Assembly: GCA_044221555.1 (NCBI GenBank)
Contig: JBGAOY010000001.1
Span: 62,001-126,000 of the forward strand
Length of the DNA: 64,000 bases
Source of the DNA: JAEUJM01 sp044221555
GTDB lineage: Bacteria > Actinomycetota > Acidimicrobiia > Acidimicrobiales > DATDAH01
Direction of reading: 5' to 3'
Each line of letters begins with the position of its first letter. Position 1 is the stretch's first letter. Below the pieces are notes generated by a model. That model saw only the letters and a list, made by a program, of their open reading frames with translations. It did no database searches and had not been told where the DNA came from. The position numbers were made by a program, and so were the translations under genes. Shown here one piece after another: positions 58,487 through 64,000 of this stretch.

Positions 58487-59356
58487 TCAGGCGGCGTGCT
58501 TCAACTTGTAGTTGCCGCTCACGCCACGGTCGTGACGTCCACCGGCGGGGCACGTGCCGCTCTCAGCTCCTCCGCCGGCGTAGAAGAGCCCTTGGCAACG
58601 ATGACACCATCGCCACTGGTCCTGGCCTGGCGCGATCGAGGAGCTGTTGTGGATGAGCGTGTAGTTGCCGCTCACGGAGCGATCGTGCGCGCCTCCAGAC
58701 GGACACGCGCCTGCGTTCGTGTGTCCGCTCGCGTAGAAGAGCCCTTGGCAGTTGTGGCACCAACGCCAGTCGTCCTGACCGGGGAAGCCCGAACCATCAT
58801 GGACAAGGCCGTAGTCACCGCTGGTTCCACGTTCGTGTTGACCGCCCGACGGGCACTGCCCATTGGTGAGGCGACCGCCCGCGAAGAAGAGCCCTTGGCA
58901 CTTGTGGCACCAACGCCAATCATGCTGATGGAGGTACACCGGATGCTCAGGCCCTGGCGCCCCTCCGGCGCCCCAGTCCCAGAGCCACGTGAACTCCACG
59001 CGGCGACCGTCGTAGCGCAAGAGGTCACCGACGGCATACATGCCGGTGTCGATACCCAAGGTCGCTGCCTTCGAGAACAGCAATGTCGCCCGAGACAGTG
59101 CGGCGGGCACAACAGGGATCGTCAGACGCTTCGGGCCGTGGTTGTTCCCGACCGTGTACGCCTCGCCGAAGTCCGCCTGGGTGTCATGAAGCCGGATGCT
59201 CTTGCGCCAAGTGATGTCGGGGGCGGAACACAGCGTGAACTGGATCTCGCCCGGGGTGCCCATCCTGAGGTCGGTGATGCGGATGACGTCTCCGCCCCCC
59301 GGGTACTGGAGTCGGAATCCCCATTCGAGTTGATACCACTCGATTCGATTCGCCAC
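58487..59356 (-). CDS. Protein with three CxxC/WCxxCQGL repeats
   Basis: A 289-residue protein without signal peptide. The N-terminal half (LEWGFRLQYPGGGDVIRITD, PDITWRKSIRLHDTQADFGE) is an unrecognised beta domain. From ~145 to the end come three repeats of about 48 residues: WRWCHKCQGLFFAGG, CPSGGQHERGTSGDYGLVH and close variants. Each repeat has CxxC, a third Cys and a His, enough for one zinc site. Similar repeats occur in actinobacterial proteins of unknown role. Codon use is less G/C-biased at third positions than in neighbours, hinting at transfer. The GTG start at 59356 follows a run of G. Confidence 0.72.
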   Translation of the reverse strand: MANRIEWYQLEWGFRLQYPGGGDVIRITDLRMGTPGEIQFTLCSAPDITWRKSIRLHDTQADFGEAYTVGNNHGPKRLTIPVVPAALSRATLLFSKAATLGIDTGMYAVGDLLRYDGRRVEFTWLWDWGAGGAPGPEHPVYLHQHDWRWCHKCQGLFFAGGRLTNGQCPSGGQHERGTSGDYGLVHDGSGFPGQDDWRWCHNCQGLFYASGHTNAGACPSGGAHDRSVSGNYTLIHNSSSIAPGQDQWRWCHRCQGLFYAGGGAESGTCPAGGRHDRGVSGNYKLKHAA

Positions 59357-59709
59357 TGTGCGCCCCCAAACCTGTCGAGGGTGGCCGCCTCGCCACCGTC
59401 GCATGACCCTACTCGTGGCAGGTGCCCTGGTTGGAGGTCCTCACACCCTCATCGGCGACGGACGGCGCCCTGGGCTCGAGCCGGCGCCGAGACCACGTGG
59501 GTTGGCGCGCGCGTTCAGGAGGGTTGTGCGGACGTTCGGTCGGGCATTCGGTCTGGTCAGGTCCGGCCGTGCTACATGACTGGGCGTTCCGCTGAACGCT
59601 TGCCGCTGATCGACGCCTTGGGCATGGGAGCGGGTGTCAGGCCCACGTCGAGGGCGAGCCGAGCCGCGGACCGCGTCCTGATCCCCGGATCGGTGGGGCC
59701 GGGCGTGGG
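59357..59709. other. Intergenic region without recognised gene
   Basis: These 353 bases hold short imperfect direct repeats (TTCGGTCGGGCATTCGGTC around 59537-59555) and somewhat lower G+C than the surroundings. No coding frame resembles a protein, and no RNA gene is recognised. It would include the promoter of the repeat protein on the minus strand. Confidence 0.5.
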
Positions 59710-60156
59710 TCAGCCCGCGGCCAGCGCCCCGCCGGTGGCGTCGGCGATGGTCTGGGCCACCGCCGGGGTGTCCACCTGGATCGTCCAGTTGGCGCCGTAC
59801 ACCAGCCCGGGGGTGCCCGTGGCGGCCACGTCGGCGGCGAAGGTCGGGTCGTTGTACACGTAGATGAGCGCCTGCTCGTCGCTCACGACACAGGTGCTGA
59901 ACTCGCCCTGGTCGTCCTCGAGGCCGTCGTACTCCAGGTCGCACTGCAGGTCGGCGCCGATCTCGGCGACGCTGTCGTAGCTGGGGAGGCCCTCGGTGTC
60001 GACGGTGCTCCCGGTGCCGCTGGTGGTGCCGGTGTCTCCCGCAGAGGTGGTGGTGTCGCCCCCGCCGGCGGTCGTGTCGGAGCTGTTGTCGTCGCCACTG
60101 CCGCAGGCGGCGAGGAACAGGGTCGCCGCGGCGAGGAGGATCGCGAGTCGTCTCAT
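59710..60156 (-). CDS. Small lipoprotein of unknown function
   Basis: A 148-residue exported lipoprotein with signal LAILLAAATLFLAACGSG and lipobox LAAC. A Gly/Ser/Thr linker of ~40 residues follows. The folded part (SVAEIGADLQCDLEYDGLED onward) is acidic, contains two Cys that could pair (LQCDLE, STCVVS), and resembles small periplasm-like sensor or binding domains found in actinobacterial lipoproteins. No partner is evident; it lies 70 bases after the SGNH-like gene on the same strand. Confidence 0.75.
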   Translation of the reverse strand: MRRLAILLAAATLFLAACGSGDDNSSDTTAGGGDTTTSAGDTGTTSGTGSTVDTEGLPSYDSVAEIGADLQCDLEYDGLEDDQGEFSTCVVSDEQALIYVYNDPTFAADVAATGTPGLVYGANWTIQVDTPAVAQTIADATGGALAAG

Positions 60157-60226
60157 GGCCCCGATTGTGGCTGGCCGGCGCCGCGATGTGCCAGCAGGGG
60201 GCGTGGGTGCGGGGGACAGGGCCCGG

Positions 60227-61291
60227 TCAGGGGGCGGGGGCGAGCGCCTCGCCGGACCCGCCCGAGCACGCCGGGGTGGCGGCGCCGGCGTCGGCCAGCA
60301 GCGCCGGGAGATCGGCGCTGAAGGCGAGCGCCCCCTCGCCGTTGAGGTGGTGGGTGTCGGCGAACTGATCGTCGGAGGTGGCCCACGCGTGGGCGTCGAC
60401 CAGGGTGGCGCCGGTGCGCTCGGCGAGGCGGCGCGCCGTGACCAGGAAGCGCTGGAAGTCGGCGCCGCCGTCGGGGTGCAGCTCGACGTAGTCCCGGGTG
60501 ACGGGCAGGAGCAGCAGCACCACCTCCACACCCCGGTCCCGGAGCTCCTCCACGAGGTCGGTGGCCCCGGCGATCTGGGCCCCGCCCATGTGGAAGTCGT
60601 TGAGCAGCTGGGCCCGGTCGAAGGCCTGGATCGCGACCGAGCCCGTGTAGTGGAGGGGCCGGCGCGACAGTCCCTCGCCGTCGGGGCCGATGATGCCGTC
60701 GAGGCCATCGGCGGAGAGCCGCTCGGTGCGCGCACCGTCGCGCAGGCGCTGGATCCCCGCCCACACCTCGGCCGGGTCGCGCAACTCGCTGCGGTAGCGG
60801 AACAGGTCGGAGTGCTCGACGAACGGTGCCTGCAACCGTCCGAAGAAGTCGTCGCGCGACAGCGTGGCCGTCTGGTAGCTGTCGAGGGCCGAGGCCGCGA
60901 TGCGGGCGTTGTCGTTCAGGTCGAAGCTGGAGAGCCCCAGCACCACCGTGCCGGGCTGGAGGCGCGGCTCGACCTGCTCGAGCGTCCACCGCTTCAGGAG
61001 CGCGGGCGTGGCCGCGTCGAGGGCGGCGTTGTACGCGCTCCGGTGCTGCGGGTCCGACGCCGTGTAGGTGCGGGGGTCGACGGCGTCGCGGGTCATCGAG
61101 TTGCCCACGAAGGCAACGTCCACGCACCCGTGGCGGCGCTCGAGGCGGTCCATCTGGGCGACCTTGACCTGCGTGCTCTTGTCGGACCACACCAGGGCCT
61201 CGGGCAGGTAGGGGCTGAAGGCGCGGGCGCTCAGCTCGGCGACGGCGAGGACCGCCACCACCATGGCCACGACGACGGCGACGCCCTTCAC
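60227..61291 (-). CDS. Membrane-anchored SGNH-like protein (DltD/AlgJ-like layout)
   Basis: A 354-residue protein with one N-terminal membrane helix (GVAVVVAMVVAVLAVAELSA) and the rest outside. The catalytic-like motif is VAFVGNSMTRDAVDPRTY, with Ser in GNS as in DltD/AlgX-like SGNH proteins, and the closing pair is in FADTHHLNGEGALAF (D-x-H-H). The middle has GLSSFDLNDNAR. It could transfer or remove acyl groups on surface polymers. The GTG start overlaps the stop of the arabinofuranosyltransferase-like gene (GTGA). Confidence 0.78.
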   Translation of the reverse strand: MKGVAVVVAMVVAVLAVAELSARAFSPYLPEALVWSDKSTQVKVAQMDRLERRHGCVDVAFVGNSMTRDAVDPRTYTASDPQHRSAYNAALDAATPALLKRWTLEQVEPRLQPGTVVLGLSSFDLNDNARIAASALDSYQTATLSRDDFFGRLQAPFVEHSDLFRYRSELRDPAEVWAGIQRLRDGARTERLSADGLDGIIGPDGEGLSRRPLHYTGSVAIQAFDRAQLLNDFHMGGAQIAGATDLVEELRDRGVEVVLLLLPVTRDYVELHPDGGADFQRFLVTARRLAERTGATLVDAHAWATSDDQFADTHHLNGEGALAFSADLPALLADAGAATPACSGGSGEALAPAP

Positions 61292-64000
61292 GATCCGGAT
61301 GGTTCGCCCCTCTCCTCGGCGGTTCCCTCGGGCCCGGCTGCACCCGGCGGCGGCGCCGGCGCCGGTGTGGCTGCTCCCGTGACCCTACGGGCCGCCCCGA
61401 CGTCCACCAAGGTGGCGATGACCAGCAGCGCGACACCGAGCAGGGCCGGCCAGTTGGTGACCTCGAAGCGGTTCGGCCAGTCGAAGTCGGGCGGGTAGCG
61501 GTGCACCAGTTGCGACAGGGTGATGTAGCCGCCGGCGCCGGCCAGGCCGAGCACGGCGCCCAGGCGGACCGCGGGGAGCCCCCAGCGCCAGCGCAGGGCC
61601 GCGACCGCCCCGACGCCTGCCAGCGCGCCCCACACCGGCCCGCTGAACGCGGTGGTGAGGAGCAGGGCGACCAGGCCCGCCACGACGGCGACCCTCGGCG
61701 TGGACGGCGACGCGATCCCCGCCCACGGTGGGGACCAGGTGGGTTGCAGCCCGGGATCCCGGGCGATGCCGGCCGCCTCGGCCGCGACCGCGCGCCGCCG
61801 GCGGGGATCGAGCACGAGGAGCACGAGGCAGGCCAGCACGCCCAGGCCGGAGAGGGCCATGGCCACCCACACGGCGCGCTGGGGCGTCCACTCGAGGGCG
61901 ACGGCCACGTCGCCACCGTCGGCGGGTGCCTCGACCAACCAGGCGTTGGCGTAGCCGTTCACCAACGTGGGCTCGCCCAGCTCGTCGCCGTCGGCCGCGG
62001 CGGTCCATCCGGGGTTGAAGCTCTGACCCAGGATCAGCCAGAAGGGCTCGGTGGGCCGGCCGACGGTGACGTGGGCGTCGACGAAACCTTCGTGGTCCAC
62101 CGTGACCGTGGGCCCGGGCTCGTGCGCCCGGTGGCCGTTGCCGGCCTCGCCCCCGGCGCGCGAGGTCAGTTCGATGCTGTCCAGGTCGATGCCGGTCCGG
62201 TTCCCGGGGGTGGCCTGCAGGATGCTCTCGCCGCTCGCGAGGGGCAGGCCACCGTCACCGCAGGGCTCCAGGTCGAGCGCGGCGCGGGCGACGGCGTCGG
62301 CGGTCGACCCGACGACCCGCACGCGCACCGGGTGACCGGCGACCTCCACCAGGTCGTCCCGGCAGCGGTCGTCGACCTGGGCCGGCGGAGGGCCGAGGTG
62401 CACACCGGGCAGTCCCACCTCGGCCAGCGCGACCGGCAGGGGCAGCGGCGCGTTGCTGTACCAGTCAGGGGTCAGGAGCGGGTCGACGCCCTCCAGGGTG
62501 ATCCGGATGCTGCGACCGGCCACTGCGTCGAAGTCCACGGGCACCTCGACCGTGTGGTCGAGCTCGTCGCCCCGCTCGATGGCCGGCAGGTCGACCACCG
62601 ACGCGGGGCCGCCGTCGGCCTGGATGCGGAGGCGCGTGGGCAGCGAGTGGCGACCGTCGGCCACGATCTGCAGGTCGAGGTGGTCGACCCGCGTCCGCTC
62701 GGGCAGCGTGTACTCCACCCAACTGCCCTGCGGCACCTCGTAGGGCGACTGCCAGGCGGTCTGCGGATCACCGTCGATGGCGGCGGAGGCCCGGGCGGCC
62801 ACGTCACCCGCCAGGCGGGCCGACGACCGGGCGGTCACCCCGCCGTGATCGGCATCGGGCAGGCCGACGATCCGATCGACGAGCTCGTCGGGCGCGGTGG
62901 CCGAGATCCGCGCGTCCCCGGCCAGCGCGAACGTGCGCCCCACAGGGAGGTCGATGATCCGTGCCATCGCCGCCTCCTCGTCGGCTCGCACCGGCTCGGC
63001 GGGGTTGGTGCGCTGCCGGGCGAACAGGACGTCGAGGTTGTGGTCGATCGACGATGCGCCCGCGGCATCGAGCAGGTCGGTGGGCGGGCGCACGAGTTCC
63101 TGCACCGTGATGTCGCCCAGGCCCACCTCGGCGAACCCGACCGGGCTGAGCCCGGTGTACTTCACCCGGCGCCCCACGCTGTCGGCGGTGATCTCGATGA
63201 CGAGGTGCGAGAACGTGCGCTCACCGAACGTCACGGTCTGCCCCTCGCCACCGAGCGACGAGTCGTCGAGGGTGGCGTCGACGGCGTCGCCGCCGTCACC
63301 ATCGTCGAAGCGCAACTGCACGCCGGTGATCGAGCGGTTGCGCACGCCGAACTGCGGCTGCAGGAGCGTGATGCGGTCGGTGGTGAGCGGTCGGTCGAGG
63401 TCGATCTCGAGGCGCTCGCCCTCCACCCGCGAGAACGCGCCGACCCGCCAGGCCGTCGCCCGGTCGCCGTCCATGGCCTGGGCGGCACGGTCGCCCGGGG
63501 TGTAGGTGATGGGGTTGCCGTAGCGGGTGGCCGACACGGTGGCGCCCCCGCGTTGCTCGGACACCGTGAACGAGTCGTCGCCGGCGTCGGGGAACACCTG
63601 CAGCCGGTTGTCGCCGGGATCGTCCACGAGGGCGGTCTCGCCGGCCCGCTCCGTGTACCCCTCGTTCTCGCGGACGGCGCTCCAGCGGCGGGCGCGCTTG
63701 CGGTTGGAGTCGGTGACGACCAGGTCGGCGCCGTCGTCCAGCCGGGCCTGCATGGTGTCGGGCTCGGCGGCCATCGAGCCGCTGTAGAAGACGGCCTGGT
63801 TGGGGTCGACCAGCCCGGCGGCCGCGGCCTGCACGATGCCGTCGCCGTCGCCGGCCAGGAGCATCGGGTTGTCCCGGGGGACGGCGCGGATGATGGGCTC
63901 GGGATCCTCGACCGGGAACACCGCCACCGGCGGCGGGTCGGGCAGGGTGGGGTCGGTCGCCAACTCGACCTCGTCCACCATGGGCAGCGCGGGACGGGCG
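61288..64000 (-). CDS. AftD-like alpha-(1->3)-arabinofuranosyltransferase family protein, C-terminal part (DUF3367)
   Basis: At least the last ~900 residues are present; the frame is open to the window edge, so the N-terminal membrane region lies outside. The visible part is extracellular with two discoidin-like carbohydrate-binding domains: SATRYGNPITYTPGDRAAQA then MDGDRATAWRVG, and LAGDVAARASAAIDGDPQTA then WQSPYEVPQGSW. After a region with ILGQSFNPGWTAA come membrane helices (AVWVAMALSGLGVLACLVLL, VAGLVALLLTTAFSGPVWGA, two more). This is the C-terminal plan of mycobacterial AftD, which adds arabinose to arabinogalactan or lipoarabinomannan. Coupling to the SGNH gene suggests joint envelope synthesis. 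Confidence 0.82.
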   Translation of the reverse strand, partial: ARPALPMVDEVELATDPTLPDPPPVAVFPVEDPEPIIRAVPRDNPMLLAGDGDGIVQAAAAGLVDPNQAVFYSGSMAAEPDTMQARLDDGADLVVTDSNRKRARRWSAVRENEGYTERAGETALVDDPGDNRLQVFPDAGDDSFTVSEQRGGATVSATRYGNPITYTPGDRAAQAMDGDRATAWRVGAFSRVEGERLEIDLDRPLTTDRITLLQPQFGVRNRSITGVQLRFDDGDGGDAVDATLDDSSLGGEGQTVTFGERTFSHLVIEITADSVGRRVKYTGLSPVGFAEVGLGDITVQELVRPPTDLLDAAGASSIDHNLDVLFARQRTNPAEPVRADEEAAMARIIDLPVGRTFALAGDARISATAPDELVDRIVGLPDADHGGVTARSSARLAGDVAARASAAIDGDPQTAWQSPYEVPQGSWVEYTLPERTRVDHLDLQIVADGRHSLPTRLRIQADGGPASVVDLPAIERGDELDHTVEVPVDFDAVAGRSIRITLEGVDPLLTPDWYSNAPLPLPVALAEVGLPGVHLGPPPAQVDDRCRDDLVEVAGHPVRVRVVGSTADAVARAALDLEPCGDGGLPLASGESILQATPGNRTGIDLDSIELTSRAGGEAGNGHRAHEPGPTVTVDHEGFVDAHVTVGRPTEPFWLILGQSFNPGWTAAADGDELGEPTLVNGYANAWLVEAPADGGDVAVALEWTPQRAVWVAMALSGLGVLACLVLLVLDPRRRRAVAAEAAGIARDPGLQPTWSPPWAGIASPSTPRVAVVAGLVALLLTTAFSGPVWGALAGVGAVAALRWRWGLPAVRLGAVLGLAGAGGYITLSQLVHRYPPDFDWPNRFEVTNWPALLGVALLVIATLVDVGAARRVTGAATPAPAPPPGAAGPEGTAEERGEPSGS

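Noticed and set aside
1..64000. tRNA, rRNA or other structured RNA genes
   Set aside because: No T-loop/acceptor pattern or rRNA signature was noticed by eye. A covariance-model scan would be needed to exclude small RNAs.

Overview
The window is high-GC DNA (strong G/C third-position preference, many GTG starts) of actinobacterial type. The block gcvH-garA-ftsR-DUF151-MerR-gcv is the one known around mycobacterial Rv1826-Rv1832. A glycine decarboxylase split into two subunits, a Streptomyces-type 'conservon', a DUF222/HNH gene and a DUF3367 arabinofuranosyltransferase-like gene all fit Actinomycetota. I would guess class Acidimicrobiia, from general gene style only. No rRNA, tRNA, CRISPR array, IS element or phage was seen. 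About ten genes have a TANNNT hexamer 6-8 nt before the start codon, which suggests many leaderless mRNAs.

Layout. 1-640: 3' end of a sugar-phosphate nucleotidyltransferase/phosphomutase. 641-2936: DHA2 drug-efflux pump with its TetR repressor and a 24-bp operator. 3013-6322: secreted CE1/LpqC-type esterase, DUF222/HNH protein, a small zinc ribbon and a wrecked DinB gene. 6406-18354: glycine cleavage and GarA/FtsR block, interrupted by about 5 kb that holds a large secreted beta-helix/glycosidase gene and the remnant of a tandem paralog. 18392-24835: pentapeptide lipoprotein, a three-gene membrane operon, a surface-sugar acyltransferase/aminotransferase pair, a ferritin-like protein, a J-domain protein and a DUF983 protein. 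24847-32146: copper amine oxidase, an unrecognised two-gene membrane system, M18 aminopeptidase, CapA-like lipoprotein and a DUF4388 protein. 32272-36665: conservon (sensor kinase, roadblock, DUF742, GTPase). 36961-41608: glycosyltransferase, acyltransferase-SGNH fusion and small genes. 41703-53931: Lon, several metabolic enzymes, a membrane glycosyltransferase, an MBL-fold protein, a GGDEF-EAL protein and a hydrolase. 53959-64000: DUF6351 pseudogene, ArfB, two glycosyltransferases, SGNH proteins, a CxxC-repeat protein and an AftD-like protein running off the edge.

How the genes work together. GcvH, GcvT, GcvPA and GcvPB are the dedicated proteins of the glycine cleavage system (the L protein is elsewhere). 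GarA, next door, is the FHA switch that in relatives controls 2-oxoglutarate metabolism. The conservon genes overlap and should form one sensory complex at the membrane. Surface-glycan functions recur across the window (sugar transaminase, acyltransferases, GT2/GT4/GT39-like enzymes, SGNH esterases, the AftD-like protein), so an elaborate envelope is likely.

Oddities worth attention: three pseudogenes (DinB, glycosidase paralog, DUF6351) that each keep both ends but have lost the middle; a 15-bp minisatellite coding DDTRS repeats inside Lon; an 88-nt nested inverted repeat after the conservon; a duplicated hairpin repeat between garA and ftsR; and the insertion into the garA-gcv block.
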